From Paenibacillus sp. 37 (GTDB lineage Bacteria > Bacillota > Bacilli > Paenibacillales > Paenibacillaceae), in NCBI RefSeq assembly GCF_008386395.1, contig NZ_CP043761.1, positions 1 through 64,000 of the forward strand: 64,000 nt of DNA, given 5' to 3'. The first letter of the stretch is position 1. Each line of letters opens with the position of its first letter. Both the position numbers and the translations under genes were made by a program. Below the pieces are notes generated by a model. It worked only from the letters and a program-made list of their open reading frames with translations. It was not told the origin of the DNA and did no database searches. Below are positions 12,038 to 24,890 of the stretch, in pieces.

Positions 12038-12066
12038 TTGTAAAGTTGGTTCGGATGTGATAAGAT
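12038..12066 (+). promoter_or_regulatory. rRNA promoter P2
   Basis: -35 TTGTAA at 12038-12043, 17-base spacer, -10 TAAGAT at 12061-12066. It sits just upstream of boxA, as expected for tandem rrn promoters. Confidence 0.7.
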
Positions 12067-12264
12067 ATAAAAGTTGCTGAAGAGAAAAACATTCGGTAAC
12101 AAAAATAAGTTTGATCTTTGAAAACTGAACAACGAGTGAGTAAACATTCTGCTTGCAGAATGAACGCAAAAGTTTGAGACAAGCCCTGGCTTGGATCGAC
12201 TGGAGCACAAATGAGATTTTTAATCTCGTCAGATTCAAAATGAGCTTATCGCTCTTTTCAATAC

Positions 12265-17112
<4,848 letters not shown>

Positions 17113-17196
17113 AATATGCAAGTGATAATTCGCATGTTTCGTTTCGAATCTAGTTTTCAGAGAACAATAACTCTGAAATGTTAATTAAGCTATGCG

Positions 17197-17313
17197 TTTG
17201 GTGGCGATGGCGGAGGGGTTCCACACGTACCCATCCCGAACACGACCGTTAAGCCCTCTAGCGCCGATGGTACTTGGACCGCAGGGTCCTGGGAGAGTAG
17301 GACGCCGCCAAGC
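17197..17313 (+). rRNA. rrf: 5S ribosomal RNA
   Basis: 117 nt, starting TTTGGTGGCGATGGCGGAG and ending GACGCCGCCAAGC. It contains the conserved CCCGAACACGA loop. It lies 84 bases after 23S and is followed by a terminator. Confidence 0.97.
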
Positions 17314-17318
17314 GAAGA

Positions 17319-17350
17319 ACCACTGCCGATGTTATTCGGTGGTGGTTTTT
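17319..17350 (+). terminator. Terminator of the rRNA operon
   Basis: An imperfect hairpin, ACCACTGCCGA against TCGGTGGTGGT with two G-T pairs, followed by a T-run. Confidence 0.85.
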
Positions 17351-17525
17351 ATTTGTTTATAAGGATTAAGTATGATAAGTGGAAGCTCTGACATGATCGA
17401 TACTGGAAGGTAACATTTTTGTTACGGATAACAGCGGCAAAACCAGTATAATAGGACTATGTTAAATATGCTAAAAGTACCTGACCACAGAGCTGGAATG
17501 TGCAGCTGTGAAAAGGAGGGTGTGT

Positions 17526-17966
17526 GTGTTAAGTTGGCGGAGACTTGGACTACAATCATTTCTGTTGCTTTGTTTGACCGTTGTTCTAGCAGGATGCGGT
17601 GAAGCATCAGGATCTGTATGGACTTCATATGAAGGTGCGGTGAACGAGAAGAGTTTTCCGGTGCCTAAAGTAGCGAATAAATCTGACCAGTCTGAAAATA
17701 ATTCGGACATGGATTATGTTCGATATACGCTGTCTGGTATTAGTGAGAGTACTAGCTTGCCTGAGGTATATCTAGACGAGATTAAAAGCTGGGGTTGGAC
17801 AGAGAGGCAAGCCAAGGGTACATCCAATGAATCCAGTACCTTGCGTGTATTTGCAAAGGAAGGACATACTGTGCATTTAGCAGTACATGATGGTTCCTTT
17901 ACACTAATGGTTCCTAGAAATGATGCTACTCAAACGACAGTTAAATCATTGGCTGAAGACGATTGA
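17526..17966 (+). CDS. Putative lipoprotein of unknown function
   Basis: A 146-residue product with a lipoprotein signal peptide: Arg residues, a hydrophobic stretch SFLLLCLTVV, then the lipobox LAGC with Cys at about residue 25. The mature part is polar and has no domain I recognise. AAAGGAGG at 17512-17519 points to GTG 17526; in-frame GTGs at 17508 and 17520 lie before or inside that site. A TATAAT at 17447-17452 may be its -10, but no good -35 is spaced correctly. It is monocistronic, followed by a terminator. Confidence 0.8.
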   Translation: MLSWRRLGLQSFLLLCLTVVLAGCGEASGSVWTSYEGAVNEKSFPVPKVANKSDQSENNSDMDYVRYTLSGISESTSLPEVYLDEIKSWGWTERQAKGTSNESSTLRVFAKEGHTVHLAVHDGSFTLMVPRNDATQTTVKSLAEDD

Positions 17967-18026
17967 GCTGTTGCGGGTAAGGTTGTATATGATTAATTAA
18001 CGTTGTGATGTTCCTTAAAATATAGT

Positions 18027-18058
18027 AAAGCTCCCGTGTACTTGAACGGGGGCTTTTT
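18027..18058 (+). terminator. Terminator after the lipoprotein gene
   Basis: AGCTCCCGT pairs with ACGGGGGCT (one G-T pair) around an 8-base loop, followed by TTTTT. Confidence 0.85.
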
Positions 18059-18213
18059 GTTATTTAGCGAAGTAGGCTTTAGTAATGATGGGAGAACCTA
18101 TCACGTATGGTGGATCACAGGTCATACAGGTTCAGAAGGAATGGAGCAGCGGGAGGAAAAGAGGAGAAGAACGGAGACTCGAATGGGGATAACTCATTTT
18201 ACTATACCCATAC

Positions 18214-18276
18214 TGTGGATAATGGATGAGAAAGGAACAATAAATAAAGGTTATCCACAGTGGATAACCTTTATTT
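18214..18276. repeat. DnaA-box cluster with a perfect 17-bp palindrome
   Basis: TTATCCACA lies on the minus strand at 18214-18222 and on the plus strand at 18251-18259. A one-mismatch copy, TTATCCACT, is on the minus strand at 18259-18267. The last two form the centre of a perfect inverted repeat: 18242-18258 pairs with 18260-18276 around one base. The right arm ends CCTTTATTT, so a bidirectional terminator role is also possible. It sits between convergent transcription units: the lipoprotein gene on the left and the reverse membrane-protein gene on the right. Confidence 0.85.
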
Positions 18277-18404
18277 GAGCATGTGAGGCTGAGTCAACTG
18301 AACGATACAACGATCATGTTTTTGTATCAGATTATTCGAAGGGCTCAGCGGTTATGTATTACAAGTAAGTAAGGTACATTGAGTATTGCATAAATGAGGG
18401 AGTG

Positions 18405-18929
18405 TTATTGCAGATAGTATGAGACATCTTGTTCATTCAATTTGATAAGTCCGTCTTTGCGCTCGCGGGAGAGAACCATTACAACATATAAGCGAGGGCC
18501 CAGCAACCACAAATGCCAGAAGATCAGCGAGAGGGTGAAAGACAATGGCGACCATATCAAACATACTGTAATGATACATAGTCCAATCCAACTCATGTTA
18601 AGGTGCACCCGGACAAACATACGGAAGCTAAAATGCTGATCAGGGATATAACCTAACCAGGGCATACGCAGATTCCAGCGCCAGCGTTTGGCGTAAGATG
18701 TACGGACCAGAAGTAATATGGTTCTGGCGATGACATAATGAATCCAGATGGTGATTGGACCTGCCAGTACAAAAAAGAAGAGGCCAGTCCAGGAGAATGC
18801 GAGTAGATTGAATAAGAGCATGATGACCGGCAGACACAGATAGCTGTAAATGACACTGCGGGCGATAGCCTTTTTTTTCAGAAGCCGGTATTGATAAAAT
18901 GTTGCTTTATTCTCCGGTTCGGCGATCAT
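18405..18929 (-). CDS. Conserved-looking integral membrane protein, function unknown
   Basis: A 174-residue protein with about four hydrophobic segments: near residues 25-45 (SYLCLPVIMLLFNLLAF), 48-72, 112-135 and 135-152. The aromatic- and Arg-rich loop RTSYAKRWRWNLRMPW lies between the second and third. The C-terminal tail is polar. AGGAGGATATATAATCGT precedes the ATG, so translation is likely. I do not recognise a family and cannot propose a role. It is a single-gene unit on the reverse strand. Confidence 0.75.
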   Translation of the reverse strand: MIAEPENKATFYQYRLLKKKAIARSVIYSYLCLPVIMLLFNLLAFSWTGLFFFVLAGPITIWIHYVIARTILLLVRTSYAKRWRWNLRMPWLGYIPDQHFSFRMFVRVHLNMSWIGLCIITVCLIWSPLSFTLSLIFWHLWLLGPRLYVVMVLSRERKDGLIKLNEQDVSYYLQ

Positions 18930-19427
18930 ACGATTATATATCCTCCTTCGGATTCACGTTTGTGTGGGGTAGGTATTCGTTTTTCTTACACGAGTAAAAG
19001 GGAATGAATCATGCATGTATGTATATGAACCTTGTATCTCACGCCATGACGATTGTACAAGATATTGAGATTCGACGGAGCTTATCTTAGTATACTCCCG
19101 AATACACGGACTGTCAGGCTTTGATATCGTTATCATGTATTATATATCGGCTGGGATTCCAAGTTTTTTTAAGGAAATTGAATATAAGTTTGAGTCAGAC
19201 CAAGAGATACGTGATGTAGAGGTAAATGCGATGGAATGTAGGATAACTGTACATACATAAGCAGGTGAATGTTCTTGTAGGGAGAATGAATGTATTTTTC
19301 GGTACAGACACCCACGAGGGGGTGGGCGAATATATATATTTTATAGAAAGAAAGCACTATGAAAATGTTTAAAATAATAGAAACTGTGCAATACTGATAG
19401 TAAACGTAAAACAAGGTGGGATGGTTC
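18930..19427. other. Long intergenic region before csfB
   Basis: About 500 AT-rich bases with no convincing gene. A candidate sigma-F-type promoter for csfB lies at 19367-19396. I see no long repeat or terminator. Confidence 0.5.
19367..19396 (+). promoter_or_regulatory. Candidate sigma-F promoter of csfB
   Basis: GTTTA at 19367-19371, a 15-base spacer, then TGCAATACTG at 19387-19396, which fits most of the sigma-F -10 pattern. In B. subtilis csfB is transcribed by sigma-F. The match is partial. Confidence 0.35.
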
Positions 19428-19613
19428 ATGGAAGAACATGCCGAACACACATGTATTATCTGCGAGCAAAGAAAAAGAGAAGGCATTTTTATTGTATCTG
19501 AATTCATATGTGACACTTGTGAAGCAGAAATGGTTCATACCGACGCGCAAGATGCCAAGTACAATTATTTTATTCATCAGATGAAGCAAATTTGGGTACA
19601 AAAAAACGCATAA
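19428..19613 (+). CDS. csfB: Anti-sigma-G factor Gin (CsfB)
   Basis: A 61-residue zinc-binding protein with Cys9-x2-Cys12 and Cys28-x2-Cys31, the paired knuckle of the Gin family. In B. subtilis Gin binds sigma-G (and sigma-E) to prevent early or misplaced activity during sporulation. The frame runs to GTG 19416, but AAGGTGG at 19413-19419 lies 8 bases before ATG 19428, the better start. Position upstream of yaaO and tmk matches B. subtilis, except that xpaC and yaaN are missing here. Confidence 0.88.
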   Translation: MEEHAEHTCIICEQRKREGIFIVSEFICDTCEAEMVHTDAQDAKYNYFIHQMKQIWVQKNA

Positions 19614-19674
19614 TGAATGTTGCTAATAGAAGTAGAAGCGAAACATCACATTCTAACGATGCTGATGTGTATAG

Positions 19675-19693
19675 AGGCCCAATGGGCCTTTTT
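19675..19693 (+). terminator. Terminator after csfB
   Basis: AGGCCC-AAT-GGGCCT followed by TTTT. Confidence 0.8.
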
Positions 19694-19871
19694 CTGTTTT
19701 TAAGAGAAGAGAATGTCTTGTTTGCCATCTTGGGAAGGCGTATGCTGATATAATGGTATAGATCATTTGCAGTAGAGCGTGTGGAGATGGGGAAGAAGGG
19801 CGTTCCCTTGGATTAGGAAGCATTTGGAACCGGGTAGGGCGCACATTATATATGTACAGGATGGTTATTTC

Positions 19872-21695
19872 ATGGATCATAAAAATAAATCAAGTAGAGC
19901 CCCTTTATATGAAGCGTTGCTTGCGTATCGTGATTCGAAGCAGCGTTCTTTTCATGTGCCTGGGCATAAGAATGGACAAGCTTACCGACATTTGCTGGAA
20001 CAAGCAGAAGCAGGGCAATCTCCAGCTAAGGATATTGTTAATGAGGAACAACAGCACGGAGTGATTCAGAGCGATGCAGGAGGGAACGTTAACCGAAGGA
20101 TAGAGCAATTCAGTTCAGTGGAGAAACATGGGGCTGACATGGGGAGTGGGGAGCGTTGTGGCGATGAAGGGGTTCCTTCGGAAGTAGGATTGGTACCGGA
20201 TCGTTCATTCCTGGAGATGATGGAGATGGATGTTACGGAAATTACGGGCACCGACGATTTGCATCATCCAGAAGGTGTGATCCAGGAAGCACAGGAGCTT
20301 GCGGCAGATTGTTTTGGTGCGGAGGAGAGTTTCTTCCTTGTGGGAGGTAGTACAGCAGGTAATCTTTCCTTACTGCTCACCGTATGTGATGAGCCGAATA
20401 GTATTGTGCTGGTGCAGCGGAATGTACATAAATCCGTTATTCACGGGTTGATGCTGGCGGGCGCAAGAGCTGTATTTCTGGAGCCGTGGGTCGATCCTGC
20501 GTCTGGACTTGCGGTCATGCCGTCGGTGGAGACGGTGCAGGCAGCTGTCCAGGCCTATCCTGAGGCAAAGGGCGTGTTGGTCACTTTGCCCAATTACTAC
20601 GGCATGGGCGCTGATCTGACGCCCATAACCGAGGTATGCCACGTTGCTGGCATGCCATTGCTCGTGGATGAAGCGCATGGCGCGCATTATGGGCAGCATC
20701 CGGAGCTGCCTGTCTCTGCACTGTCATGCGGAGCAGACGGTGTTGTGCAGTCGACGCATAAGATGCTGACAGCTTTCACCATGGGTGCCATGCTGCACAT
20801 TCAGGGAACACGGTTAAACCGTTCCCTGTTAAGGCAGCGCCTGGCCATGGTGCAAAGCTCAAGCCCATCATACCCGGTGATGGCTTCGCTTGATCTGGCG
20901 CGCCGGCTGCTGCACCTGCAGGGCGCGAACACATTCACGGCGGGGCTCGCCGCCGTGAATGCCTTTAAGCGCGGCCTCGCGGAGCTGCCGCGCTTCCAGT
21001 TGCTGCAGCCTGCACAGCCGCTGCAGCCAGAAACGCCAGCCGGAATAGCGAAGCCGGCTGGCATGTCCGTGTCCGCTGCGCAGCAGACACGGGAGGGCCT
21101 GACCGCGGCGGCGATGCATTCTGCCGCGGGGTACACCGCTCAGGACCCATTCAAGGCCGTCATCTATGACGGCGCAGGGGTGCTGAGCGGTTATGGGCTA
21201 CAGCAGCAGCTGGAAGCATGCGGCTGTGTGCCTGAGATGAGCGACGAACGGTACGTCGTCTTGCTCTTCAGCCTGGGCTCAACGGTGCAAGATGCTCAGC
21301 ACCTGTTGCAGGCTTTACACCATATCAGCTCTGCCGATGGGCATGAGCAGGTCCAATCCAATGCAGAGCCATCGCAACAGATTGCGAAAGGTTCGGCCCA
21401 TTATATTTCCACGTGGAACAATTTACAAGAAAATACTTGCCACTCGGAACCGATTTCCTTTACACTGCAACCGATTGTAGAGACGGATACGATCAATGTC
21501 CCGATAGTAGAAAGTGCAGGTTGTCGATCAGCTGAGATGGTAGTCCCGTATCCTCCAGGGATTCCGCTTGTCTATCCGGGTGAACGCCTAAGTCCATCGA
21601 TGGTGACACGTATACAACTCCTGCGGGATGAAGGAGCAAAGTTTCACGGGGTATCAGATGCATCTCTACAAGTATTGAAGGTCATGAAGGATTGA
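19872..21695 (+). CDS. Orn/Lys/Arg decarboxylase-like PLP enzyme (YaaO family)
   Basis: A fold-I PLP enzyme related to YaaO/SpeA-type decarboxylases. It shows FHVPGHK at 27-33, TDDLHHPEG, the aspartate motif VDEAHGAHYG, and the cofactor lysine in STHKMLTAF (about Lys297). The substrate, probably a basic amino acid, cannot be set from sequence. At 607 residues it is well above the ~480 usual for YaaO. The extra length comes from a hydrophilic insertion at about 44-110 and from Ala/Pro/Gln-rich and Ser/His-rich stretches in the C-terminal half. The DNA at 20880-21250 is much more GC-rich than its neighbours. ATG 19872 follows AGGATGG. The frame is open further upstream, but that part lacks family sequence. 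Confidence 0.88.
   Translation: MDHKNKSSRAPLYEALLAYRDSKQRSFHVPGHKNGQAYRHLLEQAEAGQSPAKDIVNEEQQHGVIQSDAGGNVNRRIEQFSSVEKHGADMGSGERCGDEGVPSEVGLVPDRSFLEMMEMDVTEITGTDDLHHPEGVIQEAQELAADCFGAEESFFLVGGSTAGNLSLLLTVCDEPNSIVLVQRNVHKSVIHGLMLAGARAVFLEPWVDPASGLAVMPSVETVQAAVQAYPEAKGVLVTLPNYYGMGADLTPITEVCHVAGMPLLVDEAHGAHYGQHPELPVSALSCGADGVVQSTHKMLTAFTMGAMLHIQGTRLNRSLLRQRLAMVQSSSPSYPVMASLDLARRLLHLQGANTFTAGLAAVNAFKRGLAELPRFQLLQPAQPLQPETPAGIAKPAGMSVSAAQQTREGLTAAAMHSAAGYTAQDPFKAVIYDGAGVLSGYGLQQQLEACGCVPEMSDERYVVLLFSLGSTVQDAQHLLQALHHISSADGHEQVQSNAEPSQQIAKGSAHYISTWNNLQENTCHSEPISFTLQPIVETDTINVPIVESAGCRSAEMVVPYPPGIPLVYPGERLSPSMVTRIQLLRDEGAKFHGVSDASLQVLKVMKD
21405..21420. other. parS-like palindrome inside the yaaO-type gene
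   Basis: The minus strand reads TGTTCCACGTGGAAAT, against the B. subtilis parS pattern TGTTNCACGTGNAACA. The GTTNCACGTGNAA core is intact and the last two positions differ. It lies about 20 kb from oriC, where Spo0J/ParB sites are expected. Confidence 0.5.
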
Positions 21696-21742
21696 AAGGA
21701 ACATATGAAATCTCTGAATGCGTTCACCAATAGGTAGTCTAT

Positions 21743-21791
21743 ATGACCAATACGATACCGGACCCTACACATGTGAGGGTCTCTTGGTCAT
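21743..21791 (+). terminator. Possible terminator hairpin after the yaaO-type gene
   Basis: Nested arms ATGACCAA/TTGGTCAT and GACCCT/AGGGTC form a stable stem, but no T-run follows. It could be a processing or stabilising structure. Confidence 0.45.
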
Positions 21792-21806
21792 TAATCTAGT
21801 TGCTAG

Positions 21807-22153
21807 GGTGTGTCTTCAAACTCAGGCATGCAATACGTTGAAGGATGTCAGGGTCCAACATCTTGAAGTCAAGGATTGCTTATCCTGGCGAATTGTCCAG
21901 ACGATTTTCTAAGGAACCGAGGACGTCTTATTTAGCCTTCGAGTCCTCCTTTTATTTTGTAAGGAACCTGAGATACGTTATTAACCAAATTCACCTAACA
22001 AACACGCTGTAAACGGCTGGTTATTCCAATATAGCGTGTTTCAGATTCCTTAGATTGCTGCGGGCGCTTCAAATCGCTGAATAAGACGTCACAGGGTCGT
22101 TAGCGCTCCCGCTCCGTGCCCTGATCCAGACACGTTCAGTTTGAAGACACGCT
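21807..22153. mobile_element. MITE-like non-autonomous element, 347 bp
   Basis: Terminal inverted repeats GGTGTGTCTTCAAACT (21807-21822) and AGTTTGAAGACACGCT (22138-22153) match at 14 of 16 positions. The element is flanked on both sides by CTAG (21803-21806 and 22154-22157), which looks like a 4-bp target duplication. It has no open reading frame. Inside are further inverted pairs: GACGTCTTATT (21922-21932) with 22080-22090, and AAACACGCT with AGCGTGTTT. It lies directly upstream of lrgA and may have displaced that operon's promoter. The transposase family is unknown; CTAG resembles YTAR-type targets. Confidence 0.8.
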
Positions 22154-22197
22154 CTAGTTCAACTTACAAAGATAGACATAAGAAAGAAGGGAACACT

Positions 22198-22626
22198 TTG
22201 GGTATTCCGCTAAAAAAATATACAGGAATAGTCCTGCAAGTTTTGTTGATGTACGGTTTTTACTGGATTGGCAACTTCATTCAAACTCTATTACATCTGC
22301 CGTTAACAGGAAGTATTGTGGGTATGCTGGTTTTGTTTATTGCCATTCAACTGGGATGGGTCAAAATGAGCTGGGGAGAAGAAGGGTCAACTTGGCTTCA
22401 ATCCCATTTGCAATTATTGTTCATTCCACCTACTGTGGGCATCATTAATCATTTTGAGTTTTTTAGAGCCAACACCTTGTTATTGGTTCTTGGTTTGATC
22501 GTTAGCACATTAATCACATGTCTGATATCTGCCAAATTAAGTGAGTGGCTTATGGCATGGAGATCGTCTCATTCAGGCAAAAAGGAGGCGATCACTTGTC
22601 AGCATTCATCCTCGGAATTGGAATGA
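22198..22626 (+). CDS. lrgA: CidA/LrgA-family holin-like membrane protein
   Basis: A 142-residue protein with four predicted membrane helices, including YGFYWIGNFIQTLLHLPLTG and SIVGMLVLFIAIQLGWV. This is the CidA/LrgA pattern. The family is linked to control of murein hydrolases, programmed lysis and pyruvate uptake. The start is TTG 22198 with AGAAGGGA just upstream; the longer frame begins inside the mobile element and is rejected. It overlaps the next gene by 31 bases. I cannot say from sequence whether it is the CidA or LrgA type. Confidence 0.85.
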   Translation: MGIPLKKYTGIVLQVLLMYGFYWIGNFIQTLLHLPLTGSIVGMLVLFIAIQLGWVKMSWGEEGSTWLQSHLQLLFIPPTVGIINHFEFFRANTLLLVLGLIVSTLITCLISAKLSEWLMAWRSSHSGKKEAITCQHSSSELE

Positions 22627-23288
22627 TCGCGCTAACCATCGCTGTATACATTCCAGCCACTAGTCTATATAAAAGGCTGAGATGGCCAATACTTATGCCT
22701 GTACTTACAACGACTGCCATACTGATCCTGATTTTGGTGATTTCCGGTATAAAGCTGGATACGTACATGCTGGGTGGCAAATGGATACAGGAGCTCTTGG
22801 GTCCAGCAGTTGTATCTCTCGCTTTTCCCTTGTCCAGACATCTGCATGTGCTGAAGCAAAATATCATTCCAATTGTGGGTGGAACAATCGGAGGCAGTAT
22901 TACAGGTGTCTCCACAGGGGCTTTAATCGCCATTCTGCTTGGCTATCCTCAGGAAATGGTCATCGCTTTATTGCCAAAATCCGTGACAACTCCTGTGGCT
23001 ATTCAACTGGCTAATCAGGTTGGAGGGAATGCCTCATTCACATCGCTTTTTGTGATGATTGCAGGATTCTCAGGGATATTATTGGGGCCGATGCTCTTGA
23101 AATGGGCCAAAGTCCGCAGTAAACATGCCTATGGAATTGGACTGGGTTCAGCATCTCATGCCCTCGGCATGGCAAGGTCTTTTGAGTATGGAGAGAATGC
23201 GGTAGCCCTAAGTTCAGTTTCCATGATTGTAAGTGCCATTGCCGGATCAATTATGCTTCCATTATGGGTATGGATCATCTACGGTTGA
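22596..23288 (+). CDS. lrgB: CidB/LrgB-family membrane protein
   Basis: A 230-residue protein with about seven hydrophobic segments and the LrgB signature regions LLGPAVVSLAFPL, LLPKSVTTPVAIQLANQVGG and GLGSASHALGMARSFE. It partners with the small holin-like protein encoded just upstream. The start is TTG 22596 with AAAAAGGAGG 7 bases before, inside the 3' end of lrgA, so the two are translationally coupled. Length is normal for the family. Confidence 0.9.
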   Translation: MSAFILGIGMIALTIAVYIPATSLYKRLRWPILMPVLTTTAILILILVISGIKLDTYMLGGKWIQELLGPAVVSLAFPLSRHLHVLKQNIIPIVGGTIGGSITGVSTGALIAILLGYPQEMVIALLPKSVTTPVAIQLANQVGGNASFTSLFVMIAGFSGILLGPMLLKWAKVRSKHAYGIGLGSASHALGMARSFEYGENAVALSSVSMIVSAIAGSIMLPLWVWIIYG

Positions 23289-23310
23289 GCGCTTTAGTTT
23301 GTTGTTCATG

Positions 23311-23339
23311 TTGGAGTAACTGCTGACCTATAGTATGAT
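23311..23339 (+). promoter_or_regulatory. Candidate promoter of the tmk operon
   Basis: TTGGAG at 23311-23316, 17-base spacer, TATGAT at 23334-23339; about 165 bases before tmk. Confidence 0.6.
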
Positions 23340-23505
23340 AGAAAGAAACAAGCTTGTATGATCTTGGTGTTAATATTACGTACCGATATAGCTGTAGCTA
23401 TACACCTCTGGGCGGGGGAAATCATATCCTGTAGCAAGAGGGTCTAAGCATTTTCAATTACAGCAGCAATAGATGCAATTATCGACATAGAAAGCAGGGA
23501 AGCAT

Positions 23506-24153
23506 ATGCAGGGCAGAGGTAAATTCATTACGCTGGAAGGGGGAGAGGGTTCCGGTAAAACAACGATGATCGGTAGAATAGGTTCTTATTTTGAAGAACG
23601 GGGTATACCTTACGTAGTTACGCGAGAGCCTGGTGGAATTGAGATTGCGGAGAAAATACGTTCGATTATTCTGGACCCTCTTCATACGGCAATGGATGCT
23701 CGAACCGAAGCGCTATTGTATGCAGCTGCACGCAGCCAGCATCTGGCGGAGAAAGTAGAGCCTGCGCTGAGAGCTGGAAAAGCAGTCATCTGTGACCGAT
23801 TTGTCGATAGCAGTCTGGTCTATCAAGGCTACGCCCGTGGACTCGGGATAGAGAATGTATGGGCCATTAATCGTTTTGCGATCGGTGATCTCATGCCGGA
23901 TGTGACCTTATATCTGGACATTGAGCCTGAAGTGGGGCTTGCCCGGATCGATGCTCATGATGGCCGAGAAGTGAACCGTCTGGATCTGGAAAATCTGGAG
24001 TTTCACCGTAAAGTGCGAGAGGGTTACTTCCTATTAAAAGAGCAGTTCCCGGAACGATTCAGAGTTATCGATGCTTCTATGAAGCAGGAGGATGTCTTGG
24101 CAGCAATGATTTTGTCGCTGGAGACAGGGATTTTGAAGGATTTTGACGAGTAA
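23506..24153 (+). CDS. tmk: Thymidylate kinase
   Basis: Tmk phosphorylates dTMP to dTDP for DNA synthesis. The 215-residue protein has the P-loop [10 protein letters not shown] at 11-20, the substrate motif TREPGG, the [12 protein letters not shown] region and a LID-like segment near 150. Length is typical. It starts a conserved cluster (tmk-darA-yaaR-holB-ricT-yabA) that joins precursor supply to replication functions. Confidence 0.98.
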   Translation: MQGRGKFITLEGGEGSGKTTMIGRIGSYFEERGIPYVVTREPGGIEIAEKIRSIILDPLHTAMDARTEALLYAAARSQHLAEKVEPALRAGKAVICDRFVDSSLVYQGYARGLGIENVWAINRFAIGDLMPDVTLYLDIEPEVGLARIDAHDGREVNRLDLENLEFHRKVREGYFLLKEQFPERFRVIDASMKQEDVLAAMILSLETGILKDFDE

Positions 24154-24199
24154 TTGTCTAATATATAGACAGGGCATTTGATAAAGGTGCTTATTCTAA

Positions 24200-24544
<345 letters not shown>

Positions 24545-24890
24545 TTTACACTTTTTGCATGGAACCCATGAGGGTCTTTCATGATCAATAGCATGTTGGA
24601 AACGATGGATGCAAGAAGATTTAAATGAAGTTCGTGCGTGCCACTTATGGAGCCGCCTTTCTGGAACAGAAGAATTGGCACACTCTTTCCGGATGAGCAT
24701 TTCCTAGCTGGGGAATGCTCATCCGGAAAGAGGCTGACTACAAACAACAAGTCCTTGATGGTGATGTGTATCTACCATTATATATAGAGTGTGATCAGCA
24801 TATATAAAAGCCTCATCCTCACGCACAGGCGCAGCGCGCACTGTGCTGATGGGCGATTGTGGCTAACTATGATAGAAAGCGGGCGTATCC
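24545..24890. other. Intergenic region with a perfect 19-bp inverted repeat
   Basis: These 346 bases interrupt the tmk-yabA cluster. The main feature is CTCTTTCCGGATGAGCATT at 24683-24701, pairing perfectly with 24714-24732 around a 12-base loop. No T-run follows, so it is not a standard terminator. I see no gene. Confidence 0.7.
24683..24732. repeat. Perfect 19-bp inverted repeat
   Basis: The arms at 24683-24701 and 24714-24732 are exact reverse complements, and the stem extends inward by TCC/GGG. It could be a REP-like element or an RNA-stabilising hairpin after darA. Confidence 0.85.

Larger units (their letters stand above)
11797..12264 (+). other. rRNA operon promoter and leader region
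   Basis: No gene lies in these 468 bases. They hold two tandem promoters (see entries at 11927 and 12038) and an antitermination boxA-like TGATCTTTGAAAACT at 12112-12126. The left arm of the pre-16S processing stem is at 12111-12141; its partner sits at 13933-13964, after the 16S gene. Confidence 0.8.

Noticed and set aside
18036..18278. 80-codon frame after the lipoprotein gene
   Set aside because: It starts inside the terminator hairpin, has no ribosome site, and runs through the DnaA-box palindrome.
21718..21912. 64-codon frame after the yaaO-type gene
   Set aside because: It spans the hairpin at 21743-21791 and the left end of the mobile element.
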